From contig VNWV01000003.1 of the NCBI GenBank assembly GCA_009801085.1, positions 558,001 to 622,000 on the forward strand: DNA of 64,000 bases. Reading direction: 5' to 3'. Positions within the stretch are counted from its first letter, which is position 1. Each line of letters starts with the position of its first letter. A program made the position numbers and the translations under genes. Under the pieces are notes generated by a model. The model saw nothing but the letters and a program-made list of their open reading frames with translations, was not told the origin of the DNA and did not search any database. Of this stretch, positions 35,261 to 46,671 are shown one piece after another. This stretch comes from Lasiodiplodia sp. COLG20. Taxonomy: Eukaryota > Ascomycota > Dothideomycetes > Botryosphaeriales > Botryosphaeriaceae.

Positions 35261-38200
35261 ATGAGTTGATGATGAAGAGGTGGGATGATTGCTCGTTCTT
35301 GTGTGGAAGGTTTGTACTTGATGCTGGGTGTTTGGAGGGATTGGTTGGTTCTCTTCTACATTGTTTTCTTTATTCTGTTTGGGAGTGTAAAAATGGACTG
35401 AGGTCAATGGGGGTGGTTGCGGGAAAAAAACGGCTGTGTGGATATTTTTTATCAGCTCCCTGCTCTGGTCGACGATAGAACTTATAGATATGCGATGCTC
35501 CTGTACGATAGATGAAAAATGACAAACGATGCCAGTCGATCTTTTCATGGCCGCCGGAAGTGATCATATGCTTGAGTGTAGTGAGAGTAAACCACGTGTG
35601 CGCCTCTGATGCTTTCGTGTCCGGTGCCAATTCTCGGGTGCAGGAGGGCCTTGACTGCTTAAAAGGAATCCTTTCGTAAGCAAGATTGTATTTTCGGAAG
35701 TAGGACTTTCCATCACAGTGGCTTTCGTGCACTGCGAAGCACCCGATTTTCACACTTCTAAGATGCCAAAGACTACGGAATGACTCGGGTTCGTTCTCTC
35801 TGTTCTCCTAACTACATTGTCTGAGTAAATGAGCAGACAAGCACATTTGCTTACTGCTTTTCCGCGTCGATGCACATGTTCTTCACTAGAATCTCGTGCC
35901 CTTGTTCATCATATGCTTTTGATGCCGGACACTATTACGGGACTCGGTACATCATAGTCGGTCCCAGGTTTGGACCCGTGCATAGAGATAGAAAAGGAAG
36001 AGGAACGCCAAACAAGTGGCATGTTGGTAATCGCATAGGGAAAAAAAGTAAACATCCAGTAGCCTAAATCCCGGATAGAGTGGCTGCTGCTTTGCGGAGT
36101 ACGTCGATGGCTAGAGGGACATGTTTTTAAAGCTTACCCAGCAGAGCAGGGAAATGGCGGCAGCTGGACGAGGGCTTGGTCGGTCTGGTGACAGCGGCGG
36201 TATATGGGGTCACTGGAAGCTGGCAACGGCATGTGGTCTTGGCGGAATGTTGGGGTGATGAGTGAAGGATGTCAGCTGCCATGTAGCGGAGAGTGACCGG
36301 TGAGGTAGGCAGTGCTGCTGCCCCGTGTCCGGCCCGCGGAGGTCTCATTGAAAAGTGCCTTATAAAGGCCCGGATGTTGCGATTACATCCCATGGATCAT
36401 GTCACGGTCTGCTGGTAATTTGTGAAGCCAGAAGTGACACAAAAACTCAAATTATATCACTTCTCTCGTTTTCTTCGTGGTTGAGTGCACACGGAGTGGA
36501 TGGATTGTCCCCGAATATACTTCTGCAATATTCATCGCCTGAATATGGTCTCCATCATCATATGGGTTTGATGCACAGAAAGAAAGACCTTAATTGCTGC
36601 GTTCTACGAGCTATGGGACGAACATATGTTGCCACTGGGCCAGTGGGTGGCTTGTATTGACCTCCGCCCAGGCGCCCACACGCCAACACAGTGTGTCTTT
36701 GTCTTTAGTGTCCGGGGAAATATCACTCGGTTGCTTGAGAGAGACACCTCCGGTAAGTCGTCGAAGATATATACCTTTTGAACTAAACGATAGGAGGGTC
36801 TAACAGTAGCAGCAGATCACAAGATAGGTAGCACGCGTGTGCGAACGCGTGTCAGCGGGTAACGTGCATACCTGTCCAGCATCTAGGTATTGCATGATGG
36901 GCGTGTGACTCCCGGGGACCTCTGCCTTTCTAAGGGCGGCATCTGTACACACATGCTCTAGTCATTGGGCCGGTGCTATTTCTCCCTACCAGTGATCACG
37001 AGTATTACTTGAAAGTTGCTCCGCTCGGTTTAAATCTCTCCGCGACTGCGATGTCACTTTCGAGATCCAATCTTTGGGGACAAATCAAAGCCGGAAGTAG
37101 GGCTCTAAGTACTTCAACTTGCTCCTCGAACACGCGACTGCGGGTGCTTCACCCGATAATTTTACATTTCGTGTCTACCATAGATCAGCAGACCTATGCT
37201 CTGATTGCCGGCACCAAAAGCCAATCCAGACCGCCAGTGTCTTCGCGGAGTGATCATCAGCATCCTGCCAATGATGAATATGATCAAGTCCAAACACAGT
37301 AGCAGAGGCCGGCGTGACTGCGGGCCACACTAGGGGACGAGCGAGTCGACGGCGGTTGCCGTGCACGCGGGCGAAAGCAAGGATAAGAAATAAGTGACGG
37401 GCATTGAAAATAAAGGGCCGGTAGAGCTCATGTGTAGATCATCCATGCGGGAGTTCCAATTTTAGAGGGCAGCCTTAAATGGCTATAGCCGACTCCGTGT
37501 CGAATCGAGATGATCTTCGAGGTCGAAGCGTCTTAAGAGCGTCGCCATTATGACACACAAATGAGGCGAGAATCGTATACCTGCTGTACTTACAATAGAA
37601 TGACGAGCTTTGCGAGTCCGTGCCGCTCGCCTCGTCGAACAAGCATACACATCGAAAGCGGTGTGACCGAGCCTTTCGGTGGCGCACAGATGTGATGAGC
37701 ATTGGCTTGTGGTTGGGACCGCGACGTCAGAGGCTCTGCTACCTGATTCGACATTGATAACGCACAACAAGGGCGGCCGGCCAATCAGAAGCCTGGATAT
37801 ACTTGATTGTAAATTTGCTCAGGAAGCTGTTTAGCGGGCTGATCTTTCTAGCACACATGCTCATGTGAGCAACTGCCTCCGATATCGACACTTGTCAACT
37901 GCAGATGATTACGACATAAAACCAGCACGCACACACCCCCAACCAATAGTGCATTGGAGAAGATGTGTCTTTAAACAAAGCTAATGCATGCGTAGCAGAC
38001 GTGCTGTGCGCGCATTTGACTGCGCAAGCCCATGCCTCACTGGCCGACTTTTGGCTGTTGCTCTCCGTGATCGGCATGAGCTGAAAGTCCGGGAGCCAAA
38101 ACCACCACAAACTATCGTCACTTTCCGTAGCTAAGGAACAGTTCCACCTCATCGCCGATTTGCGCCGACGATCAATCTCAGCCGCATTTGGGGTACACTA

Positions 38201-39143
38201 ACCCCTAGCGCCCTTTGCAGATCATAACCACCATCACCACCACCACCAACAGGCTCCCTCATGCTTCCGTTGCAATCCCCGAGGAGAGGAAAAGGGAAAA
38301 GGCAGCGTCTATGTACCCAGTAGTCAGGTAGCCAATCAGCCGCGCGTTGCGGATCATCACGGGCCTAGCGATCCTCGCGTCATTCTTTCATCGTTATTTC
38401 GTCGGAAGCCGAAGATCTCTCTCTATGGTATAGCCATACGACCCCGGCATCAACTCCCGAGTTTTACGTGTGCACGACGAAAATAAGTGTCATAGAAAGG
38501 CATCCCCCTGCCGCCGAGGAAGCATGGAATACCAGCCAGGGCAATCCGCCCGCAAACCATCATGATGCTTACGAGGGAGCAAGCCACTGCGGAAAGCTGT
38601 GCCTTTCCACTGCCCTTGTTGATGACACTGCGTGGGCAGTCAAAATGCGTGTCTGGATGCTGCTGAGGGGGGCTTTCTGATTCGCGCAAAGAACATGACT
38701 ACCCGCGCAAATGAGCCACCATGATCCTCGCAAGAAAGAGCCCAGTTCCTTCGTCGCCCGCCGTGACGAGACCCAGACAGACTACCCCTGCCCTTTCAAG
38801 CCACTATAACCACAACAACCCTCTATTGCTACACACGTGGACGGACCGCTGCATATGCAACGGCATCTTGCACACACACGCCGGTGAGAAGGAGAAGGCA
38901 AGAGGTAAGTAAAAAGGGGAAGCTCGCTACCCGCATTGCCCTTCAGCGCGCGCGCGCGCCTCGCGCCGACCAGTCGTACCAACGTACTCAGCCACATGCC
39001 ACAAGGAGCATGTATACCCGCGACACTTCTTGCTCAGGGTCCCGCTACTGCCGTTGCAACCCACCACCACATACCCGCCTGGCATTCCCATGCAGCGGGC
39101 CGGCCAGAAGCAAGGGAGAGAGAGAGAGAGGTGGGGAAAAGTA

Positions 39144-39157
39144 TGTATGTACATACA
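39144..39157. repeat. 14-bp perfect palindrome
   Basis: TGTATGTACATACA, its own reverse complement, next to a GA-repeat in the desert. Simple-sequence origin is likely. Confidence 0.6.
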
Positions 39158-40559
39158 GTAGCTTCCCGCGGGAGATGACCAATGCGCAGGGCAAAAGTTT
39201 AGGCAGCTCCCCCGCGCGTTAGGGTGAGAAAGAAAGGGAAAGGACGAAAGAATAAAGACGAGCAGGGAAAAGGCAAAGCACAAAAGCTAGATGAACCAAT
39301 CAAGCATGCCCTGATACAGAAGGGAAGGTTACCCGCCCTTTCACGGGTAAGTGAGGAGCCGAAGCCCCGATGTTATGCATGAATGTACGCATGTACGTAT
39401 ACGTGCGTTCTATTATTATTCCGGAAGGAGAGAGGACGCGGCAGGCGTGATTTTCTGAACATACATGTAAACCTTGGTACGGATTCCAGTTTCGTTTTCC
39501 TTGGTTTTTGTGCCATGTGAGCAGTCGACTTTTTCGGTTCTTTTCTTCTTCTCTCTCCCCGTTGGCTGGGCTAGACATGTTCGTATGCCGAAACGGTACT
39601 ACATACGCCAGCGGCCAACGGGAAGCGGAAGAATCGTACATGCAAGGGGTTTGGTGACGCACGAAAAAAAAAAAAAAAGGAGATCATATGAGACGCAACA
39701 TACGTAAAGCAAGGAAAAGGCCCGCAGTAGAACGGATTCCATGAGACAGGCAGGCGGTCATGAAAAAAGACCAAGAAAAAGTGGGAAAGGGACCCGAAGG
39801 AGAAAAAAAAGCTGCATGTTTCACAACCAACGGTTTTCTTCCGCTTCTAACCGGCTCGCTTTCCCTGGCTGCCGTGTTTCCTAGTCCCAAAAAGAAACGA
39901 TAAAGAATCAGGAGAGCCAAGATGGCGGAGCCGGCGGAGACGGATGCACACACCACGAGAAAAAACCGATGAGCCAAGAAGAAGGAAAAAGCAACAACAG
40001 AATCGAACGATCGACGCAGAAAACAAGAATAAGAAAATGTCCGTTTCGATCGCTCGATTGCTCACATATGTCATTCATTTGTTTTCCGCTCCTTGAACTG
40101 CAGAAGAACCCTGAACGGCCATGATCCTTGGCCAGGGCTGCGTTGCGCGTGGGGCATTGCAACACAGTCCCTCTCTCTGCCTTCCCGCCGTTGTACGACG
40201 TTCCAGCAAACCCATTGGATCGAGCCCGTGGCTAGCCAGCAGCAACAACAGCAACCCCCCCATTACCCAACGACCGACGTCTCGTCTCATGGGAGAAGCA
40301 TATGTAATGTACGTTAGCGCGTGCCATGCCATGCAATGCCCCCTCTTCCCGCCGGGGCGCCAGAGCCTCGTGAGCCCAGCGGTTCGACCTTTTTCCCTCC
40401 CTACTTCCACCCCTTGCCAGCCCTTTTGCCGCGTGTGTAGCACGGGTCCACGCGCATGTGCGTAATGAATCGAGACAGCTGCTGCTGCCCCTCTGCAGCC
40501 GGCTGAAGACGGTATACCGGCGCCAGGAAAAGTACCCACCGATCAAGCTCCGCGGTAGC

Positions 40560-40588
40560 ATGTACATGTACATGTACATACATGAACA
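40560..40588. repeat. CATGTA microsatellite
   Basis: Three head-to-tail CATGTA units, then ACATACATGAACATACATG; self-complementary. Confidence 0.75.
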
Positions 40589-43500
40589 TACATGCAGATA
40601 AGCCCACACCCTCTCTCTTACGCGCAAATGTGTTGGGGGAGGGAGGGAATGGAGGGGCGCACAACATGCATACTTCCCTTACCCTTGCACGCTCCCCCCA
40701 TCATCCCTCATGCCCGCAGGAAAGCCACACGACGAGCAAAGGCTGACGGGAAGGCTCGCCTAGGGAGCACCCCTCCAAACCACGATAGCCCTGCATACAC
40801 AACCTGCATGGCGATCCACATGCTCTCTGCGCAAGCGTCCGCCGTCAAGGATCCTCTCATCATCCAACAATATGATGTTCTCCACAGTAGTCAATTCGTT
40901 TCCTGCAGTCTTCAATCACTTGCCCGTCTTACGTGCATCAGCAGAGCAATCAAAGGGCGGCGTATAACGGGGAGGGAGGGCATTGGGGGCATTGTTGGAG
41001 AGGGGGGGCGCAGGGAATTTTCTTGCATGCTTCAGCTTTCCAACGTCCGCCCGCCCTCCCTTTCGGGACATCTTTTTACCCGGCTAGCCCAGCCCCCCCG
41101 GGCTGTGTAGCTCATGATCAATCGGAAACATCGGTGGCTGCGGAGAAATAAAAAAAGGAAAAGGAGGCGGGGTGGCTTGGTTCTTTTCCTTCTTTCACAC
41201 GCCACCTGCGTCCTGCCCTTTTTACCTCCCGCGCCTCACCATCTCTCTCGCCCGTTTCCGATGGGAGGCTTTTGTGTAACCCGGCTCCGGTTTGTAATGC
41301 CCACCCCGTGGTTCCGGGTTGGGCTCGGCTTTGTCCGGTTCTCGTTATCCTGCAGGGCTCATGGGGACGCAGGGGAGAAGAGAGATCTAGGCAGGTTGCA
41401 TGTGGAGGTGACTGTTGGGAAGTTGAGTATTGGGCTGTGATTGGGGGGTCGGTCTGTCGAGTCTGACTGAACCTTCCCCTGCACCCTGCTTTCTGCGGGT
41501 TGCCGGACAGGGTACGAGCGCGGGAACGATGCTCCCGGGCCGTGTACCACATGACGAGGTCCGTAGATAGCGTTTCTCTGGGCTATGTAGTAAGCTCACG
41601 CCCTTGGGGCTGAGGTCCAAAGAGTCTGTATGTGGAAGCCGTATAGCGTATGCACCTGCGGCTAGGCGGGCTGGCGGTGAGATGTAAGTGGTGTGGTGTA
41701 CCTACCTGATGCAAGCTCCCCCTGCATAGAACATCTCCACGCAAGTCATCTGCACATCAAAAAGTCTAAAAGATGGAGTGGAGAAGGAAAAAACAAGGAA
41801 GAAAAAGGTCGGCCTGAATATGAAAGCCGACAGTGGCCTGAGCACCCGAAGTATCAGGAGATGAGGATGAACAGGAGTAGCAGATGACGAGAATGGTACA
41901 AGAAAAGAAAGGGTGGGAGAACCACGCGCTTACCTACGCATTCCCCTTGTTGGTTTTGCGGCTACGTGCGCGTGGCGTGGGCACACCATGTTGGCCACCT
42001 GGGCTGCGCCGCAATGCCGCAAGCCGCGCGAAGAGGGGGGCGGTGGTGGGCATCAAGTCTACACAGCCGCAGCATATGCTTGCTTATTCTTACTTTTTCC
42101 AACGGCGGGCGGCGGACCGGTGCGGTATCCGTGATCGCCAGGAGAAGCAACCCGGGGATGCCGGCCCAAAAGTCAAAGACAGGCGGCAGCAATGCAGGGC
42201 AGCGGAGATCGGTCCTCAGAGCCTCAGATCGAAGAGCTCGGACGACGTGACAGTCCCGGCGGGCAGAATTCCTTTTTCCGAGCGCCTGACCGTCCTGCTG
42301 CGGCCTAACCAGGTCCGAGCATAGGCGCTTCTACGGAGCATGAGTCGAAGGCTTGCTGATGGAAGCTGAGGTGACGCTGACTGATTGAAGGGGCGGAGAA
42401 ATAAGGGAGAGAGCAGTGACGACGGAGATGGCCGCGCGAGTCATCAGTGAACTCCACAGCGGACTTTGTTCGGATGATCCGCAGAGCATCCAAACCCAAA
42501 TCCACAAAGATGTGACATGGGGAAGGACGGGGTCTGGAGCGGGATTTTTCTTTCTCGGGCGTAATTCGCAAAGGCTGACGATAGCCGGCTGGCCGAGAGG
42601 AGGACGATAACCACCAGCTGAGCGGCATGATATCCGAATCGCAGCCGCCAGGGCTGGAAAGACCGGATATCAAAGTGCAACGCTGACTCGAACGGCAGTG
42701 CCGATCTACGCTCTCGATGCGTATGTACCGTTGCGCGCATCGAGTCTCGGAAGCCTTGCAGGTCGAAGTGCATCCCGTATCTGCCATGCCAGTGATCGGT
42801 GTGAGGTTGTGGCCAGCATGAATGTGAGCCATCTCGGGCAGCAGCAGGCTGTTCGCTGCATGACTGAGAACGAACAGTGGAATATACAACCTGAAGAGGA
42901 AGAGAAGGCTGAGACAGCGGGCGTGTGTCACCCAGAAAGCAAGCTTAGCCTCCAGGGCAAATGACAGCTCAGCGAGGGCAGCGAAAGGCAAGAGGGATCT
43001 CGCGTCTCACGCCATGCGAGATGCAATGCTGACGGCGATGCCTACACATCTGGCACACGTGATGGGGTCCATGGCTGGTCGGGCAGAGCCGCTGCGGCTT
43101 GTTTCGAAGTCCCGCTGCGGCGCACGGCAGATTGCTTGGGCAACGGGCGGCGTGTTTGAGATAGCCGCTGCAACGCGAGAGCGAGGGAGAGTGCTGTCGT
43201 GGCGGCGGTTCTGTCCTGTCGATGGCGATGCACAAAGCTGCCCTTGCGTCGGTTGTCGCGTGCCAGCAGCTGGAGGCATCGAGGGACAGGCACCGGGGTC
43301 ATCCGACACTGCGGGTGTTCATGCCGTGCCGCTCGGCGGGGGAAGACATGCTGCAAGCAGGTGAGTGGTCGAATTTGCGTTTCGCTAGCCGGCGCAGCGT
43401 CGCAAGCGCTGACAAGACGGACCGTGGGTTGGAAGTTGGCGGGCGGGAGAGCATCGCTGCATCCGCCGGAGCAAGCCACGCAGCGGGAATGAGGACGCAA

Positions 43501-45714
43501 ACGAGATCGGGCGATGGACGAGTAGCAGCGACGATGACTTGCCCGTTGCGGGCCAGTCACGCAGGCGCAGGCCGGACTTTGCGCGCCGGAGTTTGCGCAG
43601 GGCGTGTCGAGGGAATACCAGCGCACCACCGGCTGCAGGGACTCGACCCTTGGTCCTGCCGCTCCTGCGGCGCAGCCGAGCTGCTGAAATGCTTGGCTCG
43701 CGGGCGGGGGACGAAAGCAAAGTGGTGGTGCCCGGCCATTTGGCGGCAGCCTGCCACGACGACCCCTCCTCCCTGCTGCAAACGGCCGCCGCCTCAGCCA
43801 TGGGAATTCGCTGCGAGAATGCAGGCGCGCCCATGACTCCCAGACCTGACCTCTCGCCCCGCCGTGCGTGGTGTTTGTCGACGCCCATCGTCGGTCAGCC
43901 CGCAGCTGTCGTTGCGGATAGATTGGCCTGGGGCGGTTCCCCAAAAGAGGAAACGGGGGGGAGCCAGCCCTGTCGGGCTGCGGCACCAGCAGCTGCACGC
44001 TTCCAGGGCCAAAGCGGGACCCCGTTGCCGCCAGGGGACCGCGCGCGAAATGGACCGCGGGCTCGACCAGCTGCCCTCACGCTGGCGCCCGCGGCCGATG
44101 ATGTGTGTGGCGCGCCCCAAAACCCTGGGTTGCGTGAAAGGAAAAAAGGGCTTGTGCGCTGCAGTCGGTCGTGCGCGCCGGTCGGTAGCAAACAGCGCGA
44201 GCGAGCCCCTCTCCCTCCAGCCAGGGAAGAAAAAAAAAAAATAAACGCCCGCCAGGCACCGCTTCAATCAACGCGCGCCTGCCAGCTCAGCCACAACCCC
44301 GGTCCCTTGGTTTCTCTCTCTCTCACCATTTTCCTTTCCCCTCACCAGCAGGCGCCGAGAACACCCCTGCCACGCTCACGCCTCTTCCCCAACGGCCTCC
44401 TCCGGCGCCGCCCGCAAAAGAGGCAAACCGGCTCTTCGCTTCTTGCGGCAACTCCACTCTCTCAAAGGGGAGCAAGCGTGCGCTCGCGCCCCCGGGCCCC
44501 CCTCCCCAAAAAAAGCCTGATGGGAACAGTGGACGAAACCCACTCGTGTCCACGCACGCACCTCCCCTCATTCCCGTCCCCCAGGCCCGGCGCCGCCGCG
44601 TGCAGCAAGGCAGAGGCCCCAATGTTTTTTTGTGCTTGATGAATTTTTCGCTGAGCCTTGTGACTTGTGTGCCGGTCCCTGCCCCCGGGGACGACTCCGC
44701 CGCTTTTTGATGAGATGATTGTGGGTATGTACTCCCTTTCCAAAGGGCGCACAGGTCACGACCCTGCGTTGTTTTGAGACGACGACTCTCCACACGCTTC
44801 CATTTGGGAAATCCCCGAACTCCGTCCAGAGCTGCGGGAAAATGACGATGGATGCACGTCAGCAATGCGAGTCGTGTGAGTGGCACAGAATTAAGGGACG
44901 CTTTTTTGCTTTGCTATTTTTTTTTCGACCCGTCTCCACCCTTCTGCCTGTTGTGGTCCAGCCCAATCAGCTAGTGGTGGGCCTTTTGCCCCTTCTACCA
45001 GTAGTTCTGGTACGGGACTCGGACGCGGATCGCCATTGTAATATACTACACTTCATGAATAATAGCAAAGAGTTGCTCTTGCTTGTGATCGCTCTTTCAT
45101 AACCTTTCGTGCGCTACCTCCGGCACTTCCGCGGACGGCTTCTGCTCGGCTGGCGGAAAAAATGAAACGATGAAAAAATTTGGTGGGGAGGTGGCCAATG
45201 TTACAATGACAATAATGAAATGAATAGTGTGTGTGTGATGCGAGCCGTCCGCTGCATGCCTCCCCCCGCAGATCCGAAGAACCATGGTTCCGGTGATGTA
45301 ACCCTTCACCCACTCTTCTGTCTCTGCAACCGCCTTGTTGAGAAGCCAAGGATATCAACCCATGAAGTACCGGTAACCCACCAGGCTCCAGTCCCCGCGC
45401 TGATTGCTCCGAGCAAAAAAAAGAAAAAAAAAAAAAAACAGAACCCGTGCCTTGTGTGTATCTCGAAAGAAGATCCGTTGAGAACCCCAGTCCGGGAGTT
45501 AACGCCTTTTTGCCCGTTTGCTCCGGTCATAGCCATGACGGCATGCGTCTATTGCGTGCAATGCTCGTGAGTCAATGAATATATAGAGGAAAAAGAATTA
45601 CTAAAGGGAATATGTGAGGCCCGCAAAGCAACCATCTCTTGTAAGATGCCCGAAGCGAGGCCGCCAACGCCGCCCATGTGATGAAGCAAAAGTGAGAAGA
45701 GATCAGCCCGAAAT

Positions 45715-46671
45715 CTATGCCTCAAACTTGCGCTGTCCGCCAGCAGCGAGAGCGAGGGTCTCGAGACCAAGCGTGCCCTGCATGGATCCGGGCGACAGCT
45801 GGAAGTGCTCCGGAGGCGGGTAGGTCATGCCGTCAGGATACGTAACGTAATCGGTGAGGGGCTGCACGGCAGGGGCGCTGCTGAAGCTCGAGCGCGGGCT
45901 GATCTGAAGACTGGGGTCCACCATCGACGCGAGCTGGATCTGACCCTGGGCGGACTGGATGGGCGAGGGCTTGGGCCGGGGGGCGGACTTGGCCTTCTTC
46001 ACGCGGCTGTCGTCGTCCGTCTTGGAGGAGTTGCGTGCGTTGCGGCCGTTCTGGTGGGTGCGGCGGTGCTGCTCCATGTTGTCCTTGCGCGTGAAAGCTT
46101 TGCGGCAGTCCGGGCAGACTGCGTCCTTCTTGCCCGTGTGCTTCTTTGCGTGGCGTGCTGCGTGGCCCGAGGTGGTGAAGTAGTCCTTGCAGCCGAAGGC
46201 GCCGGCGAGAGGGCACGGGTACTGGTTCTTCTTTGTCCGGGGCTGCGTGGGAGGCATGGGCTGGCGCTCAGTGCCGGGAGGGCGAATGAAGACCTGGCTG
46301 GGTTGAGGGTGCTGCGCGTAGGCCTGCTGCATCATGGGAGGGTACTGCTGCATCATCTGCTCCTGCTTGACGGGGGCCAGCGGGCCGGGCATGAAGTAGG
46401 GCATCTGCGCCATGCTGGGCGATTGCGATTCGTCGTAGCCGAAGGTGGGTGTGGTTGGCGACGGGGTGCTCATGGCGGCAGAGTCGGTCGAGTCGCTGCG
46501 CAGCAGTTGTGGTGTCTGTGGTGAGAGGCAAGGTGAAGAAGTGTAGCTGGACGTGCGCGAACGAAGACCAGGCTCTAGCGAGGGAAGTCGGTTGACGGGA
46601 GCTGGAGCTGGAGCTGCTGAGTCTTCGTTCAACAGCGAAATGCGGCGGCCAACGGAGTTCCTGCCGTCCAT
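45715..46671 (-). CDS. two-finger C2H2 transcription factor
   Basis: Chosen start ATG 46671 gives 318 residues, beginning MDGRNSVGRRISLLNED. The frame stays open upstream to an ATG at 47091 (458 residues), but the added 140 residues are Pro/Arg/His-rich and look like translated leader. Residues 20-150 are Ser/Pro/Gln-rich with Met/Gln/Tyr clusters, as in activation regions. Two zinc fingers follow: CPLAGAFGC...H...H (C-X7-C-X12-H-X3-H) with FTTSGHAARHAKKH, then a TGKKDA linker and CPDCRKAFTRKDNMEQHRRTH (C-X2-C-X12-H-X3-H). A basic stretch (RVKKAKSAPRPKP) may be a nuclear localisation signal. The TTSGHAARH/FTRKDNM pair recalls fungal developmental regulators such as MtfA, but I cannot assign orthology. 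The gene stands alone in about 24 kb of non-coding DNA. Confidence 0.85.
   Translation of the reverse strand: MDGRNSVGRRISLLNEDSAAPAPAPVNRLPSLEPGLRSRTSSYTSSPCLSPQTPQLLRSDSTDSAAMSTPSPTTPTFGYDESQSPSMAQMPYFMPGPLAPVKQEQMMQQYPPMMQQAYAQHPQPSQVFIRPPGTERQPMPPTQPRTKKNQYPCPLAGAFGCKDYFTTSGHAARHAKKHTGKKDAVCPDCRKAFTRKDNMEQHRRTHQNGRNARNSSKTDDDSRVKKAKSAPRPKPSPIQSAQGQIQLASMVDPSLQISPRSSFSSAPAVQPLTDYVTYPDGMTYPPPEHFQLSPGSMQGTLGLETLALAAGGQRKFEA

Larger units (their letters stand above)
35261..45714. other. gene desert, 10.5 kb downstream of the C2H2 gene
   Basis: No frame on either strand has coding character, splice structure or a recognised domain. The longest frames (43042-43998 minus and 43539-44639 plus) overlap each other antisense and contain low-complexity junk. 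The DNA is of ordinary GC content, not AT-rich, and carries simple repeats and homopolymers: (CG)n at 38946-38959, GA-rich at 39117-39131, A15 at 39664-39678, a CATGTA repeat at 40560-40588, A-rich at 45416-45438. The left end includes the tim54 3' UTR and the right end the C2H2 gene 3' UTR. Confidence 0.6.

Noticed and set aside
40380..40395. GGTTCGACC followed by TTTTT, resembling a tRNA 3' end
   Set aside because: The flanking bases cannot form a T-arm and no A-box precedes it.
42305..42991. 228-residue minus-strand frame
   Set aside because: Has a hydrophobic start that mimics a signal peptide, but the rest is of random composition and no transcript signals support it.
43042..44639. Long overlapping frames on both strands (318 and 366 residues)
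   Set aside because: Mutually antisense in GC-rich DNA, Arg/Pro/Ala-heavy with no domain or splice logic; typical chance frames.
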